Source: Bacillus sp. AZ43 (GTDB taxonomy: Bacteria; Actinomycetota; Actinomycetes; Mycobacteriales; Geodermatophilaceae). Taken from it: 64,000 bases of DNA. A program made the position numbers and the translations under genes. The notes beneath the pieces are model-generated. The model ran no database searches, was not told where the DNA came from, and saw only the letters and a list, made by a program, of their open reading frames with translations. Positions 1 through 13,631 of this stretch are shown in pieces. The number at the start of each line of letters is the position of its first letter. Position 1 is the stretch's first letter. Location: NCBI GenBank assembly GCA_004570425.1, contig SPQJ01000023.1, positions 1 through 64,000 of the forward strand. Direction: 5' to 3'.

Positions 1-1
1 G

Positions 2-4522
<4,521 letters not shown>

Positions 4523-4630
4523 GGTTCCTCCGGGTCGTCGGCGCGCGGGCTGGCCGATCACCGTCGATCGCGTTCGGGTGCAGCCTCTCACGCCGGATTC
4601 CGGGCCGGGAGCCGCCGGACCGGCCCCACG

Positions 4631-4636
4631 TAGAGT
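4631..4636 (+). promoter_or_regulatory. -10 box (TAGAGT) of the gatCAB operon
   Basis: TAGAGT lies about 70 bases before the gatC ATG, so this transcript should have a roughly 60-base 5' UTR, unlike the leaderless genes nearby. It is in the intergenic region divergent from the ACT gene. Confidence 0.45.
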
Positions 4637-4702
4637 GGCGGGGTCACGAACGCGGCCGATCCCCGTGCCGCCGAGTACTGCGAAGTGGAGTTCCACCCCA
4701 GC

Positions 4703-5020
4703 ATGAGCACCGCCCCCGACACCGACCGTCTCGGTCGCGACGACGTGGCGCACCTCGCGCGCCTGGCCCGGCTGGCGGTGACCGACGAGGAGCTCGACCT
4801 CTTCGCCGGTCAGCTGGCCGCCGTCCTCGACGCCGTGGCGCAGGTCGGCAAGGCCGCCGTCGAGGACGTGCCGCCCACCACGCACGCGGTGCCCATGACC
4901 AACGTGATGCGCGAGGACGTCGCCCGGCCCAGCCTCCCCCGCGAGGCGGTGCTGGCCGGCGCTCCCGCCGCCGAGGACGGCCGCTTCCGCGTGCCGCGCA
5001 TCCTGGGGGAGGAGGCGTGA
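4703..5020 (+). CDS. gatC: Asp/Glu-tRNA amidotransferase subunit GatC
   Basis: Small subunit of the GatCAB amidotransferase, which converts Glu-tRNA(Gln) and Asp-tRNA(Asn) to the amidated forms; it wraps around and stabilises GatA. The 105-residue product has the family hallmark [16 protein letters not shown] near the N-terminus. ATG 4703 has GTGGAG about 12 bases upstream; a GTG at 4685 would add six residues. Its last 4 bases overlap gatA (GTGA), indicating translational coupling. Confidence 0.96.
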   Translation: MSTAPDTDRLGRDDVAHLARLARLAVTDEELDLFAGQLAAVLDAVAQVGKAAVEDVPPTTHAVPMTNVMREDVARPSLPREAVLAGAPAAEDGRFRVPRILGEEA

Positions 5021-6561
5021 GCGCGCCCGACGTCACTTCGATGACCGTCGTCGACCTGCAGGCCGCCCTGCAGGACGGCGCCACCGCCGCCGGGATCGCC
5101 GGGGCCTACCTGGACCGCATCGCGGCCGAGGACGGCGAGCTCGGCTCCTACCTGCACGTCGACCCCGAGGCCGTGCTCGAGAGCGCCGCCGCGATCGACG
5201 CCGCGGGCACCGCGGGCACCGGGCTGGCCGGCATCCCGGTCGCCCTCAAGGACGTCGTCGTCACCGAGGGCATCCCGACCACCAGCGGCTCGCGCATCCT
5301 CGAGGGCTGGAAGCCGCCCTACGACGCCACCGTCACCGCCCGGCTCAAGGCCGCGGGCACGGTGATGCTCGGCAAGACCAACATGGACGAGTTCGCGATG
5401 GGCTCCTCCACGGAGAACTCGGCGTACCGCGTCGCCCGCAACCCGTGGGACCCCGAGCGCATCCCGGGCGGTTCGTCCGGCGGCTCGTCCGCGGCGGTCG
5501 CCGGCGGCCTGGCCCCCTGGGCGATCGGCACCGACACCGGGGGCTCGATCCGCCAGCCGGCCGCGCTCACCGGCCTCGTCGGCCACAAGCCGACCTACGG
5601 CTCGGTCTCCCGCTACGGCCTCATCGCCTTCTCCTCCAGCCTCGACCAGGCCGGCCCCATGGCCCGCACGGTCCTCGACGCCGCCCTGCTGCACGAGGCG
5701 ATCGGCGGACACGACCCGCTGGACTCCACGAGCATCGACACCCCGCGGCCGGTGCTCGCGGAGTGCGCCCGTCGCGGCGCCGAGGGCGACCTGTCCGGCA
5801 TGACGGTCGGCGTCGTCCGGGAGCTCGGCGGCGAGGGGCACACCGACGGCTACGAGGAGGGCGTGCTCGCCCGCGTGGCCGAGGCGGTCGCCCTGCTCGA
5901 GGGGATGGGCGCCGAGGTCCGCGTGATCTCCTGCCCGGCCTTCGACCTGGCGCTGCCGGCCTACTACCTGATCGCCCCCAGCGAGGCGTCGTCCAACCTG
6001 TCCCGGTTCGACGGCGTCCGGCACGGCCTCCGGGTCGGCGACGACGGCAGTCGCGACCTCGACGAGGTCATGGCGCTCACCCGCGAGCAGGGCTTCGGTC
6101 CCGAGGTGAAGCGCCGGATCATCCTGGGCACGTACGCGCTGTCGGCCGGCTACTACGAGGCCTACTACGGCCAGGCGCAGAAGGTCCGCACGCTGATCAG
6201 CCGCGACTTCTCCGCCGCGTTCACGGGCGCCGACGGCCATGCCGTCGACGTCCTGGTCAGCCCCACCAGCCCGACGGTCGCGTGGCCCGTCGGCGCCCGG
6301 GTGGACGACCCCCTGGCGATGTACGCCGCCGACCTGTGCACCCTGCCGGCGAGCCTGGCGGGCGTACCGGCCATCTCGGTGCCGTGCGGGCTGTCGGACG
6401 GGCTCCCGGTGGGCTTCCAGATCATGGCTCCCGCGCTCGCCGACGACCGCTGCTACCAGGTCGCCGCCGCGCTCGAGGCCGCCCAGGACGACGCCCGCGG
6501 CTCCCGGTTCCTCGACCAGCTGCCCCGCCGCGCGGCCCAGCCCGCCGGGGGCGCCGCGTGA
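5017..6561 (+). CDS. gatA: Asp/Glu-tRNA amidotransferase subunit GatA
   Basis: Glutaminase/amidase subunit of GatCAB, supplying ammonia for tRNA transamidation. The 514-residue protein carries the amidase signature: Lys about residue 78 (ALKDVV), [10 protein letters not shown] from about 151 with the cis-Ser about 153, and nucleophile Ser about 177 in [10 protein letters not shown], a complete Ser-cisSer-Lys triad. It starts in a GTGA overlap with gatC and ends in a GTGA overlap with the next small gene. gltX and a tRNA-Gln are also in this window, consistent with Gln-tRNA being made indirectly, although absence of GlnRS cannot be judged here. Confidence 0.98.
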   Translation: MSAPDVTSMTVVDLQAALQDGATAAGIAGAYLDRIAAEDGELGSYLHVDPEAVLESAAAIDAAGTAGTGLAGIPVALKDVVVTEGIPTTSGSRILEGWKPPYDATVTARLKAAGTVMLGKTNMDEFAMGSSTENSAYRVARNPWDPERIPGGSSGGSSAAVAGGLAPWAIGTDTGGSIRQPAALTGLVGHKPTYGSVSRYGLIAFSSSLDQAGPMARTVLDAALLHEAIGGHDPLDSTSIDTPRPVLAECARRGAEGDLSGMTVGVVRELGGEGHTDGYEEGVLARVAEAVALLEGMGAEVRVISCPAFDLALPAYYLIAPSEASSNLSRFDGVRHGLRVGDDGSRDLDEVMALTREQGFGPEVKRRIILGTYALSAGYYEAYYGQAQKVRTLISRDFSAAFTGADGHAVDVLVSPTSPTVAWPVGARVDDPLAMYAADLCTLPASLAGVPAISVPCGLSDGLPVGFQIMAPALADDRCYQVAAALEAAQDDARGSRFLDQLPRRAAQPAGGAA

Positions 6562-6752
6562 ACGGCGCGCTCAAGGCCGCCTGGGCCCTCACGGCCTTCG
6601 TCATCGTGGCCGGGATCCTCGGCTGGATCATCACCGGCCGCGCCGTCTTCGCCGTGTTCCTCGTCCTCGGCGTGCTGACCGCCGTCGGTGCCGTGGTCAC
6701 CGGCCGCCAGTCGCAGGCCCCGGGCGCCCCCAAGGAGAACGACCCCTCATGA
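6558..6752 (+). CDS. Small two-helix membrane protein between gatA and gatB
   Basis: A 64-residue protein (begins MNGALKAAW) with two hydrophobic segments, about residues 7-26 and 30-46, and a charged C-terminal tail [15 protein letters not shown] 6558 overlaps the gatA stop by 4 bases and its TGA overlaps the gatB ATG by 4 bases, so it sits translationally coupled inside the amidotransferase operon. I do not recognise a named family. The coupling supports real expression; whether it has anything to do with GatCAB is unknown. In M. tuberculosis this position is occupied by pfkA. Confidence 0.8.
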   Translation: MNGALKAAWALTAFVIVAGILGWIITGRAVFAVFLVLGVLTAVGAVVTGRQSQAPGAPKENDPS

Positions 6753-8251
6753 GCACCGACACCCTGGTCGACTTCGACGAGCTCCTCACCCGCTACGAGC
6801 CGGTCATCGGCCTGGAGACGCACGTCGAGCTGGGCACCGCCTCCAAGATGTTCTGCGGCTGCTCGACCACCTTCGGCGCCGAGCCGAACACCCAGACCTG
6901 CCCGGTCTGCCTCGGCCTGCCCGGCGCGCTGCCGGTGGTCAACGCCGCCGCCATCGAGTCCACGATCCGCATCGGCCTGGCGCTGGGCTGCCGGATCGCC
7001 ACCTGGTCGCGGTTCGCGCGGAAGAACTACTTCTACCCGGACATCCCCAAGGGCTTCCAGACCAGCCAGTACGACGAACCGCTGTGCACTGCCGGCCACC
7101 TCGACGTCGAGGTCGACGGCGAGACCTACCGCGTCGAGATCGAGCGGGTGCACATCGAGGAGGACACCGGCAAGAACCTGCACGTCGGTGGCTCCACCGG
7201 GCGCATCCACGGCGCCGACCACTCGCTGGTCGACTACAACCGGGCCGGCATCCCGCTGGTCGAGATCGTCACCCGGCCGATCCCGGGCACCGGCGCGAAG
7301 GCACCCGAGGTGGCCCGCGCCTACGTCACCGAGCTGCGCGAGATCCTGCTCGCCCTCGGCGTCTCCGAGGTGCGGATGGAGCAGGGCAACCTGCGCAGCG
7401 ACGTCAACACGTCCCTCGCCCCGATCGGCAGCCTGGAGTGGGGAACCCGCACCGAGACCAAGAACGTCAACTCGCTGCGCTCGGTCGAGCGCGCCGTCCG
7501 GTTCGAGATGCGCCGCCAGGCCGCCGTCCTCGACGCCGGCGGGCGGATCGTGCAGGAGACCCGCCACTTCCACGAGGACACCGGCAGCACCTCGGAGGGC
7601 CGCAGCAAGGAGGAGGCCACCGACTACCGGTACTTCCCCGAGCCCGACCTCGTGCCGCTCGCGCCCGACGAGGAATGGGTGGAGAAGCTGAAGGCGGCCC
7701 TGCCGGAGCTGCCGGCCGCCCGCCGCGCCCGGCTGCAGGAGGAGTGGGGCCTCACGCCCACCGAGATGGCGTGGCTGGTCAACGCCGGTGCCGTCGAGCT
7801 GGTCGGCGACACCGTCGCCGCCGGTGCCTCGCCCGCCGACGCACGCAAGTGGTGGCTCGGCGAGCTGGCCCGCCGCGCCAACGACGCCGGGGTCGAGCTC
7901 ACCGAGCTGCCGGTGACCCCGGCCCAGGTCGCGGAGCTGGTGGGCCTGGTGGCCGCCGGCACGGTCAACGACCAGCTGGCCCGTCAGGCGCTCGACGGGG
8001 TCCTCGCCGGCGAGGGCGACCCGGCCGCCGTGGTCGAGTCCCGCGGGCTCGCCGTCATGGGCGAGTCCGACGAGCTGGTGAGTGCCGTCGAGGCCGCGAT
8101 CGAGGGCAACCCCGACGTCGCGGACAAGGTGCGCGGCGGCAAGGTGCAGGCCATCGGCGCGCTCGTGGGCGCGGTCATGAAGACCACCCGGGGCAAGGCC
8201 GACGCCGCCACCGTCAAGCGCATGCTCGAGGAGCGGTTGGTCAACGGCTGA
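6749..8251 (+). CDS. gatB: Asp/Glu-tRNA amidotransferase subunit GatB
   Basis: tRNA-binding and kinase subunit of GatCAB; it phosphorylates the misacylated Glu or Asp and receives ammonia from GatA. The 500-residue product has the cradle motif GLETHVEL, zinc-type cysteines C36, C38, C51 and C54 (CGC...CPVC), [13 protein letters not shown] and the helical plus YqeY tail. ATG 6749 overlaps the preceding stop (ATGA). This is the last gene of the operon; a weak hairpin follows. Confidence 0.98.
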   Translation: MSTDTLVDFDELLTRYEPVIGLETHVELGTASKMFCGCSTTFGAEPNTQTCPVCLGLPGALPVVNAAAIESTIRIGLALGCRIATWSRFARKNYFYPDIPKGFQTSQYDEPLCTAGHLDVEVDGETYRVEIERVHIEEDTGKNLHVGGSTGRIHGADHSLVDYNRAGIPLVEIVTRPIPGTGAKAPEVARAYVTELREILLALGVSEVRMEQGNLRSDVNTSLAPIGSLEWGTRTETKNVNSLRSVERAVRFEMRRQAAVLDAGGRIVQETRHFHEDTGSTSEGRSKEEATDYRYFPEPDLVPLAPDEEWVEKLKAALPELPAARRARLQEEWGLTPTEMAWLVNAGAVELVGDTVAAGASPADARKWWLGELARRANDAGVELTELPVTPAQVAELVGLVAAGTVNDQLARQALDGVLAGEGDPAAVVESRGLAVMGESDELVSAVEAAIEGNPDVADKVRGGKVQAIGALVGAVMKTTRGKADAATVKRMLEERLVNG

Positions 8252-8338
8252 TCTGTCATGGCGAGTGGGCCCCGGAGGGGTCCGCGCAGGCGTGACCGAG
8301 CGGCTCAGCTCAGCAGGGGGACGGCAGCGGGCCGCGGT

Positions 8339-8355
8339 GCGGTCCGGAGGACCGC
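8339..8355. other. Hairpin in the gatB / sugar dehydrogenase convergent gap
   Basis: The 108-base gap 8252-8359 between two convergent genes contains GCGGTCC-GGA-GGACCGC, a perfect 7-bp stem with a 3-base loop and no T tract. It could act as a weak bidirectional terminator; nothing else is recognisable in the gap. Confidence 0.35.
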
Positions 8356-8359
8356 GATG

Positions 8360-9511
8360 TCAGAGCGGTGAGCTGCCGGCCGAGGACGGCGGCTGGATCC
8401 GCAGCACGCGGTCGTCGTCCTCGGCGGGGGTGCCGACGCCGTCGCGGTTGGACGTCGTGATCCACAGCGCTCCCTCGGCGTCGAGGACGACGGTGCGCAG
8501 CCGGCCGTACTCGCCGACGAGGAACTCCTCCGGGTCGCCCACGACCGAGCCGGTCTCGTCGAGCGCGAAGGCGTGCACGCGCTGGCCGTCGAGCGAGCCG
8601 AGGAAGATCCCGCTCCCGGCGGCCGCGCAGCCACCGAGACCGGCCTCCTCGGCCGGCACCTCGAGCAGCGGCGCCGCGGCCGCCACGTCGGCGCCGGCGG
8701 TGACCACGTCGAGCGAGTCGGGGCCGTCCGCGGCGCCGTCGGTCGCGTAGACCGTCGACGACACGTCGCCCTCCTCGCCCAGCACGGCCGACTGGCACAA
8801 GGCGGTGACGTCGCGGTGCCCGCGGCTGTGCACCGGGGTCGCGCCCACCGGACGGCCGAAGACGTCGATCCGCAGCACCTTGCCGGCCAGCGAGGCGGGG
8901 TCCTGCGCGAGCGCGGGGTTCCCCGTGTCGCCGGTGCCGACGAGCAGGTGCCCGTCCGGGTCGAACAGCAGGCCGCCGCCGTTGTGCCGCTCGCCGCGGG
9001 GGATGCCGGTGAGCACCGGGTTCGGCGTCCCGCCCAGCGGGAAGCGCACCACCCGGTTGTCGGTCGCGGTCGAGACGTAGGCGTAGAGGAGCCCGTCCTC
9101 CAGGTAGGTGGGGGAGACGGCCAGGCCCAGCAGCCCGCCGTCGCCGGCCGTGTCGATGCCCGGCACGGTCATGAGTTCGTGGGCCGGTGACCGGTCGGGG
9201 AACACCTGGAGCAGCCGACCGGTGTCCCGCTCGCCGACGATCGCGCTGCCGTCGGGCATCAGGACCAGCCCCGTCGGGACGGCCAGCCCCGAGGCGACGA
9301 CGTTCGGGTCGCCGCCCTCCTCGCCGGCCCCGGGTTGGGCGGGGTCGCCGGGCACGGGCGCCCCGGACGACGGCGGGCCGACCTCGGGCGGCGGCCCCTC
9401 GGGCAGCGGGCGGAACGGGCCGCGGGCCTCGTAGCCGTCGCTGCCGCACCCCGTGAGCACGGCCGTGGCGAGCAGGACGGCGGCCAGCCGCTGTCCCGTC
9501 CTCCACCCCAC
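8360..9511 (-). CDS. PQQ-type glucose/sorbosone dehydrogenase family lipoprotein
   Basis: Secreted beta-propeller protein of the soluble glucose/sorbosone dehydrogenase (GSDH) family. The 383-residue product starts with a lipoprotein signal (basic WRTGQR, hydrophobic run, lipobox VLTGC), then a Pro/Gly-rich linker (about 30-65) and propeller motifs PTGLVLMPDGS, GDGGLLGLA, RHNGGGLLFDPDG and GTGDTGNP. The family oxidises sugars or aldoses with PQQ; substrate and cofactor are not certain here. GTG 9511 is chosen because the lipoprotein signal begins there and TACTGT lies 6 bases upstream; the longer upstream frame is low-complexity. It is divergent from the D-2-hydroxyacid dehydrogenase. Confidence 0.85.
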   Translation of the reverse strand: MGWRTGQRLAAVLLATAVLTGCGSDGYEARGPFRPLPEGPPPEVGPPSSGAPVPGDPAQPGAGEEGGDPNVVASGLAVPTGLVLMPDGSAIVGERDTGRLLQVFPDRSPAHELMTVPGIDTAGDGGLLGLAVSPTYLEDGLLYAYVSTATDNRVVRFPLGGTPNPVLTGIPRGERHNGGGLLFDPDGHLLVGTGDTGNPALAQDPASLAGKVLRIDVFGRPVGATPVHSRGHRDVTALCQSAVLGEEGDVSSTVYATDGAADGPDSLDVVTAGADVAAAAPLLEVPAEEAGLGGCAAAGSGIFLGSLDGQRVHAFALDETGSVVGDPEEFLVGEYGRLRTVVLDAEGALWITTSNRDGVGTPAEDDDRVLRIQPPSSAGSSPL

Positions 9512-9517
9512 CGCTCC

Positions 9518-9523
9518 ACAGTA
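9518..9523 (-). promoter_or_regulatory. -10 box (TACTGT, minus strand), leaderless sugar dehydrogenase
   Basis: TACTGT on the minus strand ends 6 bases before the GTG start at 9511. It is back-to-back with the plus-strand TAGAGT at 9551, giving a compact divergent leaderless promoter pair. Confidence 0.5.
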
Positions 9524-9550
9524 CGTGCGCGGCACGCCTCCCGACCGGCC

Positions 9551-9556
9551 TAGAGT
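9551..9556 (+). promoter_or_regulatory. -10 box (TAGAGT), leaderless D-2-hydroxyacid dehydrogenase
   Basis: TAGAGT ends 8 bases before GTG 9565, with no Shine-Dalgarno sequence between, so the transcript probably starts at the GTG. Confidence 0.55.
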
Positions 9557-9564
9557 CGCCGACC

Positions 9565-10512
9565 GTGACGCAGCAGATCCTCGAACCCGGCGAGACCCTG
9601 CACGTGCTCGTCCCCTCGCGGGCGATCGCGGCGGCCGTCGAGGAGATCTCGCCGCGGGTCCGGGCACACCGCGTCGACGCGGCCGACGGCCCGCCCACCG
9701 GGGACGCCGCGCTCGCCCAGGTGTGGGTGCCGCGCTCGGGGGGCGCCACGCTGCCCGGCCCGGAGTTCTTCGAGGCCCTCCCGAGGCTTCGTCTCGTGCA
9801 GCTGCTCAGCGCCGGTGCCGAGGCCTTCGCCGGCCGGCTGCCCGACGGGGTGGTGCTGTGCAACGCCCGCGGCGCGCACACCCCGTCGACCGCCGAGTGG
9901 GCCGTGACCGCCACCCTGGCCGCCCAGCGGGGCATCCCGTCGTTCGTCCGCGAGCAGGACGCCGGCCGCTGGTCGCCCGCGACGCACCGCTCGCTGGTCG
10001 GCGCCCGGGTGCTCGTGGTCGGCGCCGGCGACATCGGCCGGGCGATCGGCCGGATGCTCGCCGGTTTCGACGTTGAGCTGACCTACGTCGCCCGGACCGC
10101 CCGCGACGGGGTGCGCTCCACCGACGAGCTGCCGGACCTGCTGCCGCACGCCGACGTGGTCATCCTCATCGTCCCGGTGACCGCCGAGACCCGCGGCATG
10201 GTCGACGCCCGTTTCCTCGCCGCCATGCAGGACGGCGCGCTGCTGGTCAACGCCGCGCGGGGCGTCGTGGTCGACACCGACGCGCTGCTCGCCGAGCTCT
10301 CCTCCGGGCGTCTGCGGGCGGCCCTCGACGTCACCGATCCCGAGCCCCTGCCGGCCGGCCACCCGCTGTGGTCGGCTCCCGGCCTGCTGCTGACCCCGCA
10401 CGTGGGCGGGGCGGTGCCCGAGACCAACGCCCGCGCCGCCGCGGCGGTGACCGAGCAGCTCGCGCGGTTGCTCGCCGGGGAACCGCCGGTGAACGTCGTC
10501 GGCGACTACTGA
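9565..10512 (+). CDS. D-2-hydroxyacid dehydrogenase (NAD-binding)
   Basis: A 315-residue enzyme of the D-isomer-specific 2-hydroxyacid dehydrogenase family, which interconverts 2-keto acids and D-2-hydroxy acids with NAD(P)H. Visible motifs are the Rossmann VLVVGAGDIGRAIG (about 151-164), the substrate Arg in NAARGVVVDTDALL, and the catalytic His in LTPHVGGAVPE near the C-terminus. The substrate is unknown. GTG start with a TAnnnT box 8 bases upstream. The 3' end overlaps the convergent PH-domain gene by 7 bases. Confidence 0.9.
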   Translation: MTQQILEPGETLHVLVPSRAIAAAVEEISPRVRAHRVDAADGPPTGDAALAQVWVPRSGGATLPGPEFFEALPRLRLVQLLSAGAEAFAGRLPDGVVLCNARGAHTPSTAEWAVTATLAAQRGIPSFVREQDAGRWSPATHRSLVGARVLVVGAGDIGRAIGRMLAGFDVELTYVARTARDGVRSTDELPDLLPHADVVILIVPVTAETRGMVDARFLAAMQDGALLVNAARGVVVDTDALLAELSSGRLRAALDVTDPEPLPAGHPLWSAPGLLLTPHVGGAVPETNARAAAAVTEQLARLLAGEPPVNVVGDY

Positions 10513-10886
10513 GCCGGGGGCTCGGGCACCTCGATCCGCCCGCCGGACAGGGCGGCGACCCGCGGCAGGTCCCGCGCCCGCATCACCGGGAGCCGCACCT
10601 CGGTGCCGCCCGTCGTGACCAGCCACAGGTCACCGCGCGGCGCGACGCGGATGCCGGCGACCTCGGTCCACGGGACCCGGCGCTGCCCGGCCAGGGATCG
10701 CACGGTCACGGCGTCCGGACCGATGTCCACGCCGGCCCGCAGCACCCAGACCGCGACGGCGAGCGGGATCAGCAGCAGCACCGGGGTCCAGGGCGCGGAG
10801 AAGGCCAGCGGGACGACGCACAGCGCGAGCAGCCCGACGGGGAACAGTGCCGTCCGGTTCATCCGCAGACGGGCGGGGGAGTCCAC
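10506..10886 (-). CDS. PH domain membrane protein (CFP-6/Rv3004-like)
   Basis: A 126-residue protein with two adjacent membrane segments (about residues 14-31 and 34-50) followed by a bacterial PH-like domain (VTVRSLAGQRRVPWTEVAGIRV...). It resembles the low-molecular-weight antigen 6 family found next to ilv genes in mycobacteria (Rv3004); function unknown. GTG 10886 is preferred because GGGAGG lies about 10 bases upstream; ATG 10862 is the alternative and removes eight residues. It converges on the dehydrogenase gene. Confidence 0.75.
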   Translation of the reverse strand: MDSPARLRMNRTALFPVGLLALCVVPLAFSAPWTPVLLLIPLAVAVWVLRAGVDIGPDAVTVRSLAGQRRVPWTEVAGIRVAPRGDLWLVTTGGTEVRLPVMRARDLPRVAALSGGRIEVPEPPAQ

Positions 10887-10909
10887 GGAGGCCGATCCTC
10901 CCAGACTGC

Positions 10910-11731
10910 TCAGCCCGCGAGCCGCGCCAGTCGCGCGGCGCTGTCCGTCCCGGATGCGGCGGTGTAGACGATCAGCTGGAGCCCGGGTGCGTCCGCGGGC
11001 GTCAGCTGGTGGTGCTCCAGCACGAGGCTGCCGACGACGGGGTGCTCGAAGCGGCGTTCGGTCGAGGTGAACCTGTCGACGTCGTGGCTGGCCCACCCCT
11101 CGCGGAAGGCGGGGCTGACCTCCTGGAGCCGGGTCACCAGGTCGACGACCTCGGGATCGGCCAGGCGGGGCCCGACCTCGGCGCGGAACTGGGTGAGGAA
11201 CCTCCGGCTGTCGCCCGCCCAGTCGCCGAGCAGGTCGCGGACGGCGGGATCGGTGAACACCACCCGCAGCAGGTTGCGGTCGGCGGCGGGCAGCGCCGCG
11301 ACACCGGGGTAGAAGCGCTCGTAGGCCCGGTTCCACCCGACGATCGACCAGCTGGAGGTGATCGCGTAGGCGGGGGAGGAGCCCAGGGCGTCCATCAGGC
11401 GCTGGAGGTGCTCGGGCATGGCGTCGTGGGCAGTCTCCGGCGGGGCGCCCCCGTTGCCCGACAGCCGCAGCACGTACTCGTGCTCGGCCGTGGACAGCCG
11501 CAGCGTCCGGGCGAGCGCGTCGACCACCTGCCGGGACGGCCGGATGTCCCGCCCCTGCTCCAGCCACGTGTACCAGGTGTGGCTCACCCCGGCGAGCAGC
11601 GCGACCTCCTCGCGGCGCAGGCCCGGCGTCCGGCGGTTCGTGCCCGCCGGCAGGCCGACCGTGCTGGGGGCCACCTGACGCCGCCGCGAGGCCAGGAAGT
11701 CGGCCAGCTCGCGGCGGGCGGTGGCGGTCAC
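10910..11731 (-). CDS. XRE-family transcriptional regulator with MmyB-like ligand domain
   Basis: A 273-residue regulator with an N-terminal helix-turn-helix ([24 protein letters not shown], about residues 30-55, written here only as a region) and a C-terminal MmyB-like ligand-binding domain (about 100-265; [22 protein letters not shown]). Such proteins are common in actinobacteria and often control an adjacent oxidoreductase gene, but none sits next to it here; its divergent neighbour is ilvD. GTG 11731 has GAGGAG 6 bases upstream. The intergenic region holds overlapping palindromes that may be its operator. Confidence 0.88.
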   Translation of the reverse strand: MTATARRELADFLASRRRQVAPSTVGLPAGTNRRTPGLRREEVALLAGVSHTWYTWLEQGRDIRPSRQVVDALARTLRLSTAEHEYVLRLSGNGGAPPETAHDAMPEHLQRLMDALGSSPAYAITSSWSIVGWNRAYERFYPGVAALPAADRNLLRVVFTDPAVRDLLGDWAGDSRRFLTQFRAEVGPRLADPEVVDLVTRLQEVSPAFREGWASHDVDRFTSTERRFEHPVVGSLVLEHHQLTPADAPGLQLIVYTAASGTDSAARLARLAG

Positions 11732-11752
11732 GGCGGCTCCTCGGTCGGTGGT

Positions 11753-11770
11753 GGTACCGGTACTAGTATC
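11753..11770. promoter_or_regulatory. Candidate operator: overlapping palindromes between regulator and ilvD
   Basis: GGTACCGGTACTAGTATC holds two overlapping perfect palindromes, GTACCGGTAC (11754-11763) and TACTAGTA (11761-11768). On the minus strand it includes GATACT, a possible -10 box for the regulator gene, so the regulator could repress itself. It is 33 bases upstream of the ilvD -10 box. Confidence 0.45.
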
Positions 11771-11802
11771 GCTGCCGTCTTCGCGGCTCCCGCGGAGCGG
11801 CC

Positions 11803-11808
11803 TAGCAT
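11803..11808 (+). promoter_or_regulatory. -10 box (TAGCAT), leaderless ilvD
   Basis: TAGCAT ends 8 bases before GTG 11817, with no ribosome-binding site between. Confidence 0.55.
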
Positions 11809-11816
11809 CGCCGTTC

Positions 11817-13526
11817 GTGACGACCGTGGACGACCGCCCCGCAGGCACCGAGACCGCCAACCTCAAGCCGCGCAGCTTCGAGGTGACCGACGGGGACGCC
11901 AAGGCGCCCGCCCGCGCGATGCTCCGCGCCGTCGGCATGGAGGACGAGGACTTCAGCAAGCCGCAGATCGGCGTCGCGTCCTCGTGGAACGAGATCACCC
12001 CCTGCAACCTCTCGCTCGACCGGCTGGCCAAGCGGGCCAAGGAGGGCGTCCGCGCGGCCGGTGGCTTCCCGCTCGAGTTCGGCACCATCTCGGTGTCCGA
12101 CGGCATCTCGATGGGTCACGAGGGCATGCGCGCCTCGCTGGTCTCCCGCGAGGTCATCGCCGACTCCGTGGAGACCGTGATGTTCGCCGAGCGGCTCGAC
12201 GGCTCGGTGCTCCTGGCCGGCTGCGACAAGTCGCTGCCCGGGATGCTCATGGCCGCCGCCCGCCTCGACCTCGCCAGCGTCTTCCTGTACTCGGGCTCGA
12301 CGCTCCCCGGCAAGCTCGGCGACCGCGACCTGACGATCATCGACGTCTTCGAGGCCGTCGGCGCCTGCGCCCGCGGCCTGATCAGCCGCGACGAGCTGAC
12401 CGCCATCGAGAAGGCCGCGTGCCCCGGCATGGGGTCCTGCGGCGGCATGTACACCGCCAACACGATGGCCAGCGTCGCCGAGGCCCTCGGCATGGCGCTG
12501 CCCGGCAGTGCCGCCCCGCCTGCCCCCGACAGCCGCCGCGACGCGTTCGCCGTCGCCTCGGGCGAGGCCGTGGTCAACCTGCTCCGCAAGGGCATCACCG
12601 CCCGCCAGATCATGACCCGCGAGGCGTTCGAGAACGCGATCACCGTCGTCATGGCGCTGGGCGGCTCCACCAACGCCGTCCTGCACCTCATGGCCATCGC
12701 CCACGAGGCCCAGGTGGAGCTCACGCTCGAGGACTTCAACCGGATCGGCGACCGCACGCCGCACCTGGCCGACGTCAAGCCGTTCGGCCGCTACGTGATG
12801 ACCGACGTCGACCGCATCGGCGGCGTCCCCGTCGTCCTGCGGGCGCTGCTGGACGCCGGACTGCTCCACGGCGACGTCCTCACCGTCACCGGGAAGACCA
12901 TGGCCGAGAACCTGGCCGAGATCGCCCCGCCGGACCCCGACGGCGCGATCATCCACGCGATGAGCGAGCCGATCCACAGGACCGGCGGGCTCACCATCCT
13001 CCGCGGGTCGCTCTCCCCGGACGGCGCGGTCGTGAAGTCGGCCGGCTTCGACACCGAGGTCTTCGAGGGCACGGCCCGCGTGTTCGACGGCGAGCAGGGC
13101 GCGATGGACGCCGTCACCGAGGGCACGCTCAAGGCCGGCGACGTCGTCGTCATCCGGTACGAGGGCCCCAAGGGCGGTCCGGGGATGCGCGAGATGCTCG
13201 CCGTCACCGGCGCGATCAAGGGCGCGGGACTCGGCAAGGACGTGCTGCTGCTCACCGACGGCCGGTTCTCCGGCGGGACCACCGGTCTGTGCATCGGCCA
13301 CGTGGCGCCCGAGGCCACCGACGGCGGACCGATCGCGTTCGTCCGGGACGGCGACCCGATCCGCCTCGACCTCGCCAACCGGACCCTCGACCTGCTGGTG
13401 GACGAGGACGAGCTGGCCCGCCGCCGGGAGGGCTGGAGCCCCCTGCCGCCCCGGTACACCACCGGGGTGCTCGGCAAGTACGCCAAGCTCGTCGGCTCCG
13501 CGGCCGGGGGCGCGATCTGCGGCTGA
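11817..13526 (+). CDS. ilvD: Dihydroxy-acid dehydratase IlvD
   Basis: Dehydrates 2,3-dihydroxy-isovalerate and -methylvalerate to the keto acids preceding valine/leucine and isoleucine; an Fe-S enzyme. The 569-residue product has the IlvD/Edd signatures [13 protein letters not shown] (Cys about 136) and [16 protein letters not shown] (Cys about 208), and the C-terminal GRFSGGTTG motif. GTG 11817 is chosen from the leaderless promoter and because family homology starts soon after; the longer upstream frame runs into the intergenic operator. It is transcribed separately from ilvBNC, about 5.5 kb downstream. Confidence 0.98.
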   Translation: MTTVDDRPAGTETANLKPRSFEVTDGDAKAPARAMLRAVGMEDEDFSKPQIGVASSWNEITPCNLSLDRLAKRAKEGVRAAGGFPLEFGTISVSDGISMGHEGMRASLVSREVIADSVETVMFAERLDGSVLLAGCDKSLPGMLMAAARLDLASVFLYSGSTLPGKLGDRDLTIIDVFEAVGACARGLISRDELTAIEKAACPGMGSCGGMYTANTMASVAEALGMALPGSAAPPAPDSRRDAFAVASGEAVVNLLRKGITARQIMTREAFENAITVVMALGGSTNAVLHLMAIAHEAQVELTLEDFNRIGDRTPHLADVKPFGRYVMTDVDRIGGVPVVLRALLDAGLLHGDVLTVTGKTMAENLAEIAPPDPDGAIIHAMSEPIHRTGGLTILRGSLSPDGAVVKSAGFDTEVFEGTARVFDGEQGAMDAVTEGTLKAGDVVVIRYEGPKGGPGMREMLAVTGAIKGAGLGKDVLLLTDGRFSGGTTGLCIGHVAPEATDGGPIAFVRDGDPIRLDLANRTLDLLVDEDELARRREGWSPLPPRYTTGVLGKYAKLVGSAAGGAICG

Positions 13527-13631
13527 GCGCGTGACCGCGCGTCACCGAACGGCACCGGACGGGTTCACCCCGACGGGTGAGGCGTCCACCGGACGGCTCG
13601 TTCCCCCCGGCGGGGGTGCCGAGGTAAGGGT

